Positions 10,956 through 22,356 of a stretch of DNA of 64,000 nucleotides are shown here, one piece after another (position 1 is the first letter of the stretch; each line of letters opens with the position of its first letter). The DNA comes from Coriaria nepalensis (Eukaryota > Streptophyta > Magnoliopsida > Cucurbitales > Coriariaceae), in assembly GCA_027186245.1 (NCBI GenBank), contig CP114487.1, positions 6,195,001 to 6,259,000 of the forward strand, in the 5' to 3' direction. A model generated the notes under the pieces. The model made no database searches, was not told where the DNA came from, and saw only the letters and a list, made by a program, of their open reading frames with translations. A program made the translations under genes and the position numbers.

Positions 10956-11810
10956 ATGGACTACTCAAATCCGAACGATTCCACAGCTATTATGCTAACA
11001 GGTAAAATATTGGTGATATCCATACTAGTCATCTTCTTAGCTGTAGTCATCGTAGTCTGTCTCCAGCTTTACGCTAGATGGTTCTGGTCCCGCATTGAAG
11101 AAGGAACCACCCCACCGAACCAAATTCGGCGCCGTCGACGGCGGTTTGTCTTTGCTCCCGGCCAAGACCCTACATTTACAACAACAGTCAAAGGGCTTGA
11201 ACCCTCTGTTCTAAAATCCCTCCCTGTTCTAATCTTCAACCCACAAGAATTCAAAGAAGGATTAGAATGTGCGGTTTGCTTGTCTGAATTGTGTCAAGGT
11301 GAGAAGGCCAGACTGCTTCCTAAATGCAACCATGGATTCCATCTTGATTGCATTGACATGTGGTTTCAATCTCACTCCACTTGTCCCATTTGTAGAAACT
11401 CTGTTGTTCAAGAAATTTCAAGTAATGATGAGAATGGTGATGTTAGTAGAAGCAGTAGTAGTACTCATGCGCAATTGGGTGGTGATGAAGATGAGTCACA
11501 GGCTGTGAATTTATCAACAGAAGTTCCAATTTTTCCAACAAATGTTTTGTTTTGGGGAAATCAAGGTGACGAGAATAGTCTAGCTTCTTCTCAAAACCCT
11601 TGTTCTTCTTCTTCCTCTTCTTCAAATTCTAGTAGTTTGCTTATAGATATACCAAATGAGGTTGATGGAGGAGAGCTCAAGTCACCAGTAAGTAGTAGTA
11701 ATAGATTGAGGTCATTGAAGAGGCTTTTGAGTAGGGAGAAAAGAGTGAATCCCTGTAGTCAGACTTCCATTGATGTTGTTGAACAAGGAGGTGTAAGAGG
11801 ACAGAGTTAA
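10956..11810 (+). CDS. ATL-type RING-H2 E3 ubiquitin ligase
   Basis: An intronless 284-residue protein of the ATL family. These are membrane-anchored E3 ligases that bring a ubiquitin-loaded E2 to substrates, often in defence and stress responses. One transmembrane helix lies at about residues 15-40, followed by a basic run of six or more Arg (58-63). The GLD-type segment is at about 80-94 (GLEPSVLKSLP). The RING-H2 has the family's exact spacing: Cys105, Cys108, Cys124, His126, His129, Cys132, Cys143 and Cys146, with Trp136 at the usual E2-contact position. The C-terminal half is Ser/Asn/Glu-rich and looks disordered. The start is the first ATG after a long ATG-free leader. An A-run, GGG and a T-run directly follow the stop codon. 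Family call is very secure; which ATL subgroup it belongs to is not. Confidence 0.96.
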   Translation: MDYSNPNDSTAIMLTGKILVISILVIFLAVVIVVCLQLYARWFWSRIEEGTTPPNQIRRRRRRFVFAPGQDPTFTTTVKGLEPSVLKSLPVLIFNPQEFKEGLECAVCLSELCQGEKARLLPKCNHGFHLDCIDMWFQSHSTCPICRNSVVQEISSNDENGDVSRSSSSTHAQLGGDEDESQAVNLSTEVPIFPTNVLFWGNQGDENSLASSQNPCSSSSSSSNSSSLLIDIPNEVDGGELKSPVSSSNRLRSLKRLLSREKRVNPCSQTSIDVVEQGGVRGQS

Positions 11811-12427
11811 AAAAAAAAAGGGTTTTTTTTTCTGCCATTGATGAAAATTTAAGGTAGGTCAAGCTTCTTTTATTCTTTTTCTGTAAACAAGAACCTGAGA
11901 CTGACAGCATCTTGCAGTCCGGTTGTTATCTTAATGAATAAATTTTTTCATCCCTAGTTATTTGAGAGCAAGAAAGCTCTTCTCTGTTTTATACATTACA
12001 TCTATTGTTGTTTTATGATTTAATCCTTTTGTGCATTGAAGAAAGCTGTCTCTTGCTTTATGTATTGGTTCAATGACATTGCTTAGAACCTTAAAGCCAT
12101 CCTTAACAACGAAGAAGATGGGAAAAAAAGATGTAAATAATTAAGATATAAAAATGTAAATCATGGGATCAAATTATCAAAGAAAAATTTTGGTATGCAT
12201 CATGTACATGGTCACGAGGCAAACTAAGAACGATCATAATTATAAATATCATTTTCAGATATCACATCACTTATAATATTTGTTATTGTGATCGTATTTG
12301 GTATATTATTATCCAATATGTCAAGTTTGCTCTCAATCAATTAGGCTATTCTAGTTGTTCTAGTTTGATTTCCTGCAATCCTCTTCTACTACGAAAACTC
12401 ATGGAAGAATGTTTTATGTTATTAAAA
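11811..12427. other. 3' flank of the ATL gene; nothing else seen
   Basis: The A/GGG/T run at 11809-11831 could form a short hairpin right after the ATL stop codon. Likely polyadenylation signals, such as AATGAATAAA near 11935, follow. No further gene is visible before the minus-strand ORF that ends at 12428. Confidence 0.5.
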
Positions 12428-12895
12428 TTAGAAAGACTCAGACAATATACTACCAACTTCATTCAGATAATAACACTCTCTTTTACACATAACAAGGTTA
12501 TGAAGTAAAGCTTTATTTGCAGCTCCTAAATAGCAAAAGAGAAAAATAAAAAAACAAAATAAAAAGAAAAGAAAAGTTAAGAAATGAGGAAAATTTAAGA
12601 AAACGCCTAACTTCTCCAACATCTTGTATGTAACCAGAACAATAGGGCCATATGTCTGAACATGAGACATGTCAAGTTTTTGAAGAGAAACACAAGGTGT
12701 CTCTGTCTCCATACTTGTACAGCTAAAAAGACTAATAAGAGGACCATATGATGCTGCCCTTTGAAGCCTTACTTGATCACTACTAGCCTTATTTGCACTT
12801 CTACTGATTGGACCAGAAAACAGTTGACCTTTCTTCTTCTGATATTTGCTTTCTTCTTCTTCTTCTTCTTCGTCCGCATTTGGATTTTCTACCAA
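12428..12895 (-). CDS. Hypothetical acidic small protein, no AUG start
   Basis: I do not recognise this protein. The open frame begins with a Glu run (EEEEEEE), then KYQKKKGQLFSGPISRS and RLQRAASYGPL, a Cys/Ser/Thr-rich middle, and a strongly hydrophobic, Phe-rich stretch near residues 100-122 that could be one membrane segment. The RxxS and SYGP phrases and the GPIVLVTYK segment look like real protein, not random translation. There is no in-frame ATG between the upstream stop (about 12930) and the Glu run; the first in-frame ATG falls at about residue 61. A TATAAATA box is correctly placed upstream. Options are a missing upstream exon (an AG acceptor lies just inside the frame), a lost start codon, non-AUG initiation, or chance. 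Confidence 0.35.
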   Translation of the reverse strand: MVENPNADEEEEEEESKYQKKKGQLFSGPISRSANKASSDQVRLQRAASYGPLISLFSCTSMETETPCVSLQKLDMSHVQTYGPIVLVTYKMLEKLGVFLNFPHFLTFLFFLFCFFIFLFCYLGAANKALLHNLVMCKRECYYLNEVGSILSESF

Positions 12896-12938
12896 ATAGT
12901 TAATGGACGAACTTGTTGAATTTGGCCACTAATAGTAG

Positions 12939-12946
12939 TATTTATA
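12939..12946 (-). promoter_or_regulatory. TATA box for the minus-strand ORF at 12895
   Basis: Reads TATAAATA on the minus strand, 44 bases upstream of the first sense codon of the acidic ORF. That distance would put a transcription start close to the ORF's beginning and leaves little room for an upstream coding exon. Confidence 0.4.
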
Positions 12947-12949
12947 GGA

Positions 12950-13433
12950 AAAGACTAAGTCATAATTTCCTTATCTTCTTAGCATTCATAGTTTTCTTAA
13001 AATACAAAGTGAAATAAGTAAATACTCATTCAATGGCTAACCATCCATGGGTTATTTAATCAATCATTTGATTAATTTTGACTCATAAATATCTAATTAA
13101 TAATCCGACCTATTAACTATTTATTGTTCGATTATTAATAATAAACCTTTGTGACTATATTATGATTATAAAAGTTCATATGTAACTTACTAATTTTAAT
13201 TAATTTAATATCAAATTTAATTATACTAACAGAGCTACTCCTGCAAGCTCAACTGAACTCTAAATATTCAAAACTAGATACTCTTATAAGTATAAGGTGA
13301 TGTCAACTAGCTCCGAGCTATTCATACTATCCCTGACCTTACGGTTTTCTCCTTCTTGTAAGTAGTCCACAGTAGCCACTCTATAATTTATGTACCAACT
13401 TTCTCTCATCGATCTCATTCTTCATATCTTTTT
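12950..13433. other. Intergenic, nothing recognised
   Basis: AT-rich sequence with several ATTAATTAAT-type runs. No coding frame or repeat of note was found. Confidence 0.5.
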
Positions 13434-15172
13434 TCACCCTTCAACATGTATTCTCTGATCACACAAATTTCCTCGATCATTTGGTTGTCCTTTTTTAAAA
13501 GTATTGATGTAGCACTCCTTGGATTTCTTTTGATTGCCTTTGACCACACCCACTTCCCCCTTAGTTGGGAACTTCATAACTAGGTGTTTTGTTGCACCTA
13601 ACCCATTCAAAGATGGACGATCCAATATGATATTGTAGCCCGTTGCAAAATTAACAATAAGAAACTTCACAAGAATGGTGAATCTACGTTGATCATTTCT
13701 CAAACTCATGGGAAGGGTGAGCATCCCCTTAACTCTTAAGGACTTTCCAAAGAACCCTATAAGAGGTGCGCTAATAGGGAGTGATTTAGCATTACGGATC
13801 CCCATTTTCTTAAAGGTTCTTAATTATATAATGTCTATTAAACTACCAATATCCACTAGGACATGATGTATTAGAGTTGTTGAAATATTGGTAGAAATAA
13901 CTAATGCATCATTGTGCATGTAAATGACACCATTTCTATCTTCCTTACTAGATGTAATATTCACATTCTCCTTCGATAGCTTTTATGACATAATGGAATA
14001 CACCTATGTCTGATCTAGATCCCTTATCCCCTGTGCCCTTTGGTGGCCCGAGTCTCTACCCTATGGTCCACTAACAATAATGTGTTTGTCCCATTGAACC
14101 CCTTGATGCTTCAAATTAGCTTAAGCTCCCCCAGCTTTAGGTTCCTCTTGATTGTCATTTATAGTATTACCGCTACCTTTTCTGGCATTCTCGCATCCTC
14201 CTCTCTTTACATATTCATTGAAACGTCCTTCTTAGACCAACTTTTCCACCTCTCTCTTCAAATGAATACAATCCTTTGTGCCATGACCGTAGTCTTGGTG
14301 TATCTGTAGTATAGTCACCTATCACGCTGAACTCCAAGGCGTAATGATTTCGGCTGCCTGAAAATGTTTATGTTCTCTAACCTAGCAAATATGACCTTTG
14401 GTGCAGTGTCGGGGGGGTAAAATTCCCCTAGTTAAAGGCACTAATCTTCTTCTATACAAACTTCTTCTTCTATCATCCCTCATTCTCTTACCCTCCTTCT
14501 AATCTCCTTTTCCACGCTGGTTATCTTTTCATTTTCTAGGGTCTGACCAGCCTTGAAAGCCTCTTATCTGAGCAGCTTGCCCATTAATAGTAGTGTCTAT
14601 TTTTCTTCCTTCCTCCAACGCCTCATGAAATTATTCAAAATGTATATTTCCAAATTTACTCATCAATTTCTGATTAGTTGTTCCTTCGATGAAGGCATGG
14701 AGAACTCCTAGGTCATTTGGTATGTCAACTCTTTTAGCTTCTTTCTAGAAACGATTCGTATACTCTCCCAATATCTCTCTCCTAGTTGCTATTTGATCGA
14801 GTGAAGATTTGTCACCGAATACTTAGTGGTTTCTGCTCCAGAAAAGCTAGAAATGAACTATGTCTTCAAGTTAGGGAATGAGTCTATTGATCTTATGGAA
14901 AGAGTTATGTATCATTCCATAGTAAGTCCCCTAAGAGTTACATGGAAGGTCTATCACCTTACTTCGTCTGAGTAGTTGTTTAGCTTCATTATAGTCTTAT
15001 ACGCTTGAACATGATCTCTGAGATCAGTATCATTTTTGTAAATGATAGCCAAGGGAGACTTGAACTTCCTTGGGCTAGGATAGTATAAAATGTGTTGCGA
15101 AAAGGGACATTCCTCCTCTTTAGGTTTTAGCTGGAATCCTCTTTTTTTCAGCATTGTCTCAATATGTTTCAA
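13434..15172 (-). mobile_element. Ty3/gypsy gag-protease remnant
   Basis: Minus-strand remains of a gypsy polyprotein. A gag segment at 15172-14954 has FSQHILYYPSPRKFK and DLRDHVQAYKTIM, as in plant Retrotrans_gag domains. Between 14330 and 14150 the broken translation retains the Cys/His spacer region that precedes the protease (HLKREVEKL-like). At 13805-13434 the protease-linker region is clear: NIILDRPSLNGLGATKH and KFPTKGEVGVVKG, followed by ECY. There are several stops and frame changes. Reverse transcriptase and integrase are absent to the left, so the element is truncated near 13430. Confidence 0.75.
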
Positions 15173-15464
15173 CTTTTTTCTTACCTCTAGGTCTCTAACT
15201 ACCGCTGGGAAATTCTTGCCTTTGATTTGAGCTAAAAGAGAGACATATGTTTACTCTACTATATTATATGTCCTTTGTTTTTCTATTGAAGTAGTGTTTC
15301 ATCCTCCCTCTCTCCTGTTTTGAAGTTGAACCACATTTATGCCCATTTATCTTGCGGGCAGAGGCCCCAAATAGGGGGAGAGAGAATACGCTCCCTTCTT
15401 ACTTTTTCTCTGACGTGTTGCATGACCACCTCCATGAAAGTGTATGCTCCTCAAGTCAATCATA

Positions 15465-17755
15465 TTTTGATCTGTAGTGCAAAAATAGAATTCGTTCGAA
15501 TTGCTTTGAAATAAGTTATTGACTGGAAATGACTCATTGAAATGATTTTAAGGTTAAACGAGTGCACACTTTCCTTGCATTGATCATTTGCAAGTTATGC
15601 ACAAAACTTGTGTTTGTAGTGCAAAAATAGAATTCGTTCGAATTGCTTTGAAATAAGTTATTGTCTTGAAATGACTCATTGCAATGATTTTAAGGTTAAA
15701 CGAACGCAAGCATTCCTTGTATTGATCTTTTGCAAGTTATGCACAAAACTTGTGTTTGTAGTGCAAAAATAGAATTCGTTCGAATTCTTTTGAAATAAGT
15801 TATTGACTGGAAATGACTCATTGAAATAATTTTAAGGTTAAACGAATGCACACTTTTCTTGCAATGATCAATTGCAAATTATGCACAAAACTTGTGTTTG
15901 AAGTGCGAAAATAGAATTCGTTCGAATTGCTTTGAAATAAGTTATTGACTTGAAATGACTCATTCAAATGATTTTACGGTTAAACGAGTGCACACTTTCC
16001 TTGCATTGATCATTTGCAAGTTATCCACAAAACTTGTGTTTGAAGTGCGAAAACAGAATTCGTTCGAATTGCTTTGAAATAAGTTATTGTCTTGAAATGA
16101 CTCATTGAAATGATTTTAAGGTTAAACGAACGCAGGCTTTCCTTGCATTGATCTTTTGCAAGTTATGCACAAAACTTGTGTTTGTAGTGCAAAAATAGAA
16201 TTCGTTCGAATTGCTTTGAAATAAGTTATTGACTTGAAATGACTCATTGAAATGATTTTAAGGTTAAACGAATACACACTTTCCTTGTAATGATCATTTG
16301 CAAGTTATGCACAAAACTTGTGTTTGAAGTGCGAAAATAGAATTCGTTCGAATTGCTTTGAAATAAGTTATTGACTTGAAATGACTCATTCAAATGATTT
16401 TACGGTTAAACGAGTGCACACTTTCCTTGCATTGATCATTTGCAAGTTATCCACAAAACTTGTGTTTGAAGTGCGAAAATAGAATTCGTTCGAATTGCTT
16501 TGAAATAAGTTATTGTCTTGAAATGACTCATTGAAATGATTTTAAGGTTAAACGAACGCAGGCTTTCCTTGCATTGATCTTTTGCAAGTTATGCACAAAA
16601 CTTGTGTTTGTAGTGCAAAAATAGAATTCGTTCGAATTGCTTTGAAATAAGTTATTGACTTGAAATGACTCATTGAAATGATTTTAAGGTTAAACGAATA
16701 CACACTTTCCTTGTAATGATCATTTGCAAGTTATGCACAAAACTTGTGTTTGAAGTGCGAAAATAGAATTCGTTCGAATTGCTTTGAAATAAGTTATTGA
16801 CTTGAAATGACTCATTCAAATGATTTTACGGTTAAACGAGTGCACACTTTCCTTGCATTGAAATGATTTTAAAGTTAAATGAATGCACACTTTCCTTGTA
16901 ATGATCATTTGCAAGTTATGCACAAACTTATGTTTGAAGTGCGAAAATAGAATTCGTTCGAATTGCTTTCAAATAAGTTATTGACTTGAAATGACTCATT
17001 GAAATGATTTTAAGGTTAAACGAACGCAAGCTTTCCTTGCATTGATCTTTTGCAAGTTATGCACAAAACTTGTGTTTGTAGTGCAAAATCGAATTCGTTC
17101 GAATTGCTTTGAAATAAGTTATTGACTAGAAATGACTCATTCAAATGATTTTAAGGTTAAACAATGCACACTTTCCTTGTAATGATCATTTGCAAGTTAT
17201 GAACAAAACTTGTGTTTGAAGTGCGAAAATAGAATTCGTTCGAATTGCTTTGAAATAAGTTATTGTCTTGAAATGACTCATTGAAATGATTTTACGGTTA
17301 AACGAATGCACACTTTCCTTGCATTGATCATTTGCAAGTTATGCACAAAACTTGTGTTTGAAGTGCGAAAATAGAATTCGTTCGAATTGCTTTGAAATAA
17401 GTTATTGACTTGAAATGACTCATTGAAATGATTTTAAGGTTAAACGAATGCAGACTTTCTTTGCATTGATCTTTTGCAAGTTATGCACAAAACTTGTGTT
17501 TGTAGTGCAAAAATGGAATTCGTTCAAATTGCTTTGAAATAAGTTATTGGCTAGAAATGACTCATTGAAATGATTTTAAGGTTAAACGAATGCACACTTT
17601 CCTTGTAATGATCATTTGCAAGTTATGCACAAAACTTGTGTTTGAAGTGCGAAAATAGAATTCGTTCGAATTGCTTTGAAATAAGTTATTGACTTGAAAT
17701 GACTCATTCAAATGATTTTACGGTTAAACGAGTGCACACTTTCCTTGCATTGATC
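15465..17755. repeat. 142-bp satellite array, 16 units, three-unit higher-order pattern
   Basis: The landmark AGAATTCGTTCGAATT recurs at 15487, 15629, 15771, 15913, 16055, 16197, 16339, 16481, 16623, 16765, 16949, 17090, 17231, 17373, 17515 and 17657. The step is 142 bp except for one rearranged step of 184 and two of 141. Type A units carry GTTTGTAGTGCAAAAA before the landmark; type B units carry GTTTGAAGTGCGAAAA. The order is A A A B B A B B A B B A B B A B, so ABB repeats with a period of about 426 bp. The blocks 15913-16338 and 16339-16764 are almost identical, which shows recent copying by three-unit blocks. Each landmark is itself an imperfect palindrome around GAATTCGTTCGAATTC. Confidence 0.95.
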
Positions 17756-17866
17756 AAACGACTAGAGGAGACAAATATAGTAAGGCTAATGATAATTACA
17801 ATCTCTGAATAAGAAAGAATTAAGGAAAAGTCCTTAAAGAGAAGAATGGGGCATTGCTACAACTAA

Positions 17867-18133
17867 ATGATTGATGAAAAACCTATAAAGGTCAATAACC
17901 CAAAACTGAAGAAAGTTTTGATCAATCAATATAGAGTCCCTTTGAAAGAAGAAGGGGAGACTTTGTGTAAGGTAGTGGGAGAGTTTGAACCAAGTTCATA
18001 TGAACTTCAGATCAATGCAAGAAAGATGTTAGGACTCATTTGGAAGGCTAAGCACCTGAGGGTTCACTCTGAGACACATGGGCAAGCCAATAGAAGGACT
18101 TTAATTCTACTAATGGTTCCTTATTTCATTTAA
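17867..18133 (+). pseudogene. Probable C-terminal tail of a Ty3/gypsy integrase
   Basis: The frame reads CKVVGEFEPSSYELQ then WKAKHLRVHSE. This resembles the end of plant gypsy polyproteins, where a GPF/Y-type module (G-x-Y-x-L) is followed by W-x-A-x-x-L-R and a stop soon after. It lies on the plus strand, opposite to the gag-protease fragment at 13434-15172, and between two tandem arrays. It is short and without upstream domains, so the assignment is moderate. Confidence 0.45.
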
Positions 18134-18234
18134 GTCAAGCTTTATTTTCCTTATTTGTGCAATTTTAAATTCCCTTAAAGACATTATAAGTTGTACAATC
18201 AATGAAATGAAGTTTTTTCAGCTAGTAAAAATGT

Positions 18235-19850
18235 TCACACCACACTCAATGAGTCATTCTAATCTGATCGACCTAAGAGTCTCAGGTTAGGCTAGGGGTT
18301 GAGTTGTCCAAAGCATCTTTGTGAAAGCATAAAGAGTTGATGACTCAAGAAGTTTGTCTAATCTAGTCAACCCAAGAGTCCCAGCATAAGCAGAGATTAG
18401 TTACCTAAGAGCAACTTAGTGAAACTTCTAAAGAGTTGATGACTAAAGCAGTAAGTCTAATCAAGTCGACCTAAGAATCTCAGGTTAGGCTCAGAGTTGA
18501 GCTGCCTAAGAGAACCTCATCTAAACCCTAAAGTGTTTATGACTCAAATAGTCAATCTGATCTAGTCAACCTAAGAGTCCCAAGTTCGATTAGGGGTTGA
18601 CCTCCCTAAGAGCACATTAGCGAAACCCTAAAGTGTTGATGACTCAAAGAGTCAGTCTAATCTGGTTGACCCAAGAGTCTCAGGTTAGGCTAGGGGTTGA
18701 TCTTCCTGAGAGCACCTCAGCAAAACCTTAAAGTATTGATGACTTAAGGAGTCAGTCTAATATGATTAACCTAAATAGTCCCAAGTTAGGCTAGGGGCAG
18801 AGTTGCCTAAGTGCACCTCAGCAAAACCCTAAATAATTGATGAATCAAAGAGTCGGTCTGATCTAGTCTACCTAAGAGACCCATGCTAGGCTAGAGGCTG
18901 AGCTGCCCAAGAGCATCTCAGAGAAACCTTAAAGAGTTGATGACTCAAGGAGTGAGTCTAATCTGTTCGACATAGAGTCCTATGTTATACTAGAGCCTGA
19001 GCTGGTTGAGAGCACTTAATCAAAACCCTCGAGTGTTGATGACTCAAAGAGTCAGTCTATTTTGGTTGACCCAAGAGTTTGAGGTTAAGCTAAAAGCTGA
19101 GTTGCAAAAGAGCACCTCACTGAAACCCTAAATTGTTGATGACTTAAGGAGTCAATCTGATCTTGCCGACACAAGAGTCCCAGGTTAGGCTAGGGGCTGA
19201 GCTGCCCAAGGGCACTTTGATGAAACCTTAAAGTGTTGATGAATGAAAGAGTCAATCTAACCTGGCCAACCCAATAGTCCTAAGTTAGCTTAGGGGTTGA
19301 GCTGTTTAAGAGCATCTCAGTGAAACACTACAGAGTTTATGACTCATGGAGATAGTCTAATCTGATTTACCCAAGAGTCCTAGATTTAGCTAGAGTTGAG
19401 CTGCCTAAGAGCACCTTAGAAAAAACTCTAAATTGTTTATAACTTAAAGAGTCAGTTTGATCTGGTTGACCTAAGAGACCTAAGTTAGGCTAGAGACTGA
19501 GCTGCCCAAGAGCACCTCAACGAAATCCTAAAAAGTTGATGACTCAAAGAGTCATTCTAATCTGTTTGACCAAGAGTTATAGGTTATGCTACGGGCTGAG
19601 CTTCCAAGAGCACTTCAACTAAACGTTAGAGTGTTGATGACTCAAAGAGTCATTCTAATCTAGTCAATCCAAGAGTTCGAGGTTAAGCTAAGGTCTTAGT
19701 TGCGCAAGAGCACCTCAACGAAACCTTAAAATGTTGATTACTCAAGAGTCAGTTTGATCTAGTCAACCTAAGAGTCCCAGGTTAGACTAGCGATTGACCT
19801 GCCTAAGAGTACCTCTGCGAAACCTTAAAGTGTTGATGACTCAATAAGCA
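18235..19850. repeat. ~100-bp tandem array, 16 degenerate units
   Basis: GTTGATGACTCAA and variants recur at 18334, 18434, 18535, 18635, 18735, 18836, 18936, 19035, 19135, 19235, 19335, 19435, 19535, 19633, 19733 and 19832, a step of 98-101 bp. Other landmarks per unit are CCCAAGAGTC, GGTTAGGCTAGGGG and AGAGCACCTCA. Units are more diverged from each other than in the 142-bp array, so this one is older or less often homogenised. No conserved frame runs through it. Confidence 0.95.
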
Positions 19851-22330
19851 TAACCCATTTATTGGGTAAAGGCATAAAGCCATTCTCTCGCATGAAAGAA
19901 AAGTTGCGGGTTAGACTGTGTGCTCAGCCTATACGTGAGGAGGAGAAGAAAATCGGGCGAAAGAAGGCACAAGGTAGCATGGAGCATACCTTCTAACATG
20001 TACGAAATAAGGATAACAACGTAGTAGTAGTGGCCTAGAAACACTATCGCACAGTCACATCCCAATGGGAGAGGAGCAGTTGAAAAGTAGATTGGCCGAT
20101 GGTTTCTCTTGCAAGACACAAGCATATAAGGAAAAATTTTGGAACATTTATGGTGGATTCCCATCCATTGCTCTTCACTCTCTCTATTTTACTATTCCAT
20201 TAATGAGCTTCTAGCTCATTCTTACTCCCCCTTTCCATTTTCCTCGACTAACTTGACCATCGGTGAGAGTTTGCTGGCCACAAACCCCAGCGCTTTTTTC
20301 ATTTCGTGTAAATAAGTTTTTGCTTAACTGATATATTATTAGTGGCTTGGTGCGAAGGTGTTGATCAAATCCAGTATCAACCACTCCTATTTTATATAAA
20401 AAAATATTTTAAACTTTAGTTATTCCTAAATTTATATAATCCATATTCAACTCTACTCTTCGACATTATTCTTAAAAAACTATCGCATATTTCGCTACAG
20501 GTCCTCCACTAGTGCTGTGAATACTGAAATACCAAATGAATTTTCAAACAATAAATAAACTTAAAGATTAATTGAGAAAGGGCAAAAAAAAAAAAAAAAA
20601 TTTTGAAAGGCGGAGAGAGAAAAGTTGCAGACAGCCTTAAAATCAACTTGCTTTGCATTGGAGAAATTCTTACAGGGATCTTGTTTCTTAGAGCAGGCTA
20701 ATGGGCTATGGACAAGTGGAATGGGGGGATTGTTTAGATCGAGAAAATAACAAAAATGCTCTCCTATTAAGTAAAATGGATATTTTGATTGAGTTTGATG
20801 TTGGAAAAATTCTTAGAAAAAATTTAGATAAATATTTTTCTAGACATCGAAAGCCATACGTAGGAGAAAATTCCGAATTATATATTTTTGTTTGTTCTTT
20901 TATTAGTATTAAGTATATTATGAACTTATTTAGGAGTGTGTTAAAAAATATTATTATAAGTATTAAGTGATTTATAAATAGGAATGTATTTAAAATATGA
21001 TTATCAGTAAATGTTTAGGGATGTGGGTCAAATGCGGCAATATGTTTAGGGGACTCCTACATTATCTTATTATTATTATTATTATTATTATTTTTCATTA
21101 CATGGTAAGATTTTTAGGACAATAAGAGGATAATTTAAAACCACTCATGACATATGACATGTTATGATTATAAATCTAATGTGTGGTGATAGTTAAGCTT
21201 GTGCAACCATCCGACAGATCCAACCGATTGGATTTTAGTCGGAGAAGATAAAAAGGATTTTATTTGACAGATCTAATAGTATTGAAAGTATGAAGATTAT
21301 TTGAAGAGATACAAAGTTAAAAAATAAGAGATATGCCAAATTAAAATATACATGAGAGATGCGAAACCTAAAAGCAGGAGGAGGGGGGTTCTTATTTATA
21401 GATAGTTTTTTTTTTCTTTTTATATTAATAAAAAAATTAAATTTAATAATAATAATAAAATTTTTTTATTAAAGTAATATTTTGTGTCTACGAATTTTCA
21501 AATTCAAATTTATTTACATATAATTATAATCTTATCAAACAAAAATGATAATAAAAGTAATGATTATCAAAATAAAAATTACGATAAGATTAAGAAAAAA
21601 AAATTAATATAAATAATCTTTTTATCAATTTTTTTCTTACTAACATAATATTTTGTAATATTTTATATTTATCATGAATTTTTTTAATTCAAAATTATTG
21701 ATATAATATTATAATCCGACTAAATAAAAATTATGATAAAATTTAATTAAAATATTAAATTTATCATAAAGTTATGATATTTTAAAAAATTATTATAAAA
21801 TATAAAATAATATATTTTAAGAAATTTGATGACAAGCTAAAAATGCATTCGTGTATGCTCTACTTTTATTATCTATATATCTTATATTATTATTAAAATA
21901 TAAAAAATAACAAAAACACTAAAAATTCAATTGGATCTAATAGGAAGACATATGACTCAATCCTAATCGGATCTCCGATTCGACCAAAGAACCTCTACCG
22001 CTTATCGCATCGGATGATTTCCTCAACCCTAGTGACAGAAGGCTAGAAAAATCATGTCGAGTGGCATCATAGCACAAGTCGTCCATGATAAAGGAAAAAC
22101 ATCCGGAAGATTTTCAAATCAAATTATCCAACATTGTATATAGGCTATCTACGGATCCTCGACAATGGACAAAATATTTAGAGACACGCCCCTCTATACA
22201 AAATACAAAATACAAAATTATGACCACAGTTGTTGCATGACAGGATCTATATAGAAGAGTAACCAGAACGATGAAGTTCCCCAACTTGCAAAACACTTGC
22301 TACGATCAAATTATATATATATATATATAT
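19851..22330. other. Intergenic, repeats only
   Basis: 19851-20400 looks like a retrotransposon leader or LTR but no termini can be fixed. An A-run is at 20586-20600, a TTA microsatellite at about 21066-21092, and a TA microsatellite at about 22309-22331. An 89-codon frame at 20701-20970 has no recognised domain and lacks the context of a gene. The AT-rich stretch 21400-21930 contains several short self-complementary runs. Confidence 0.5.
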
Positions 22331-22356
22331 AACGAACGCAATTTTGTGGGATTGTA

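Noticed and set aside
20701..20970. 89-codon plus-strand frame
   Set aside because: No recognised domain, AT-rich codons, and no promoter or splice context.
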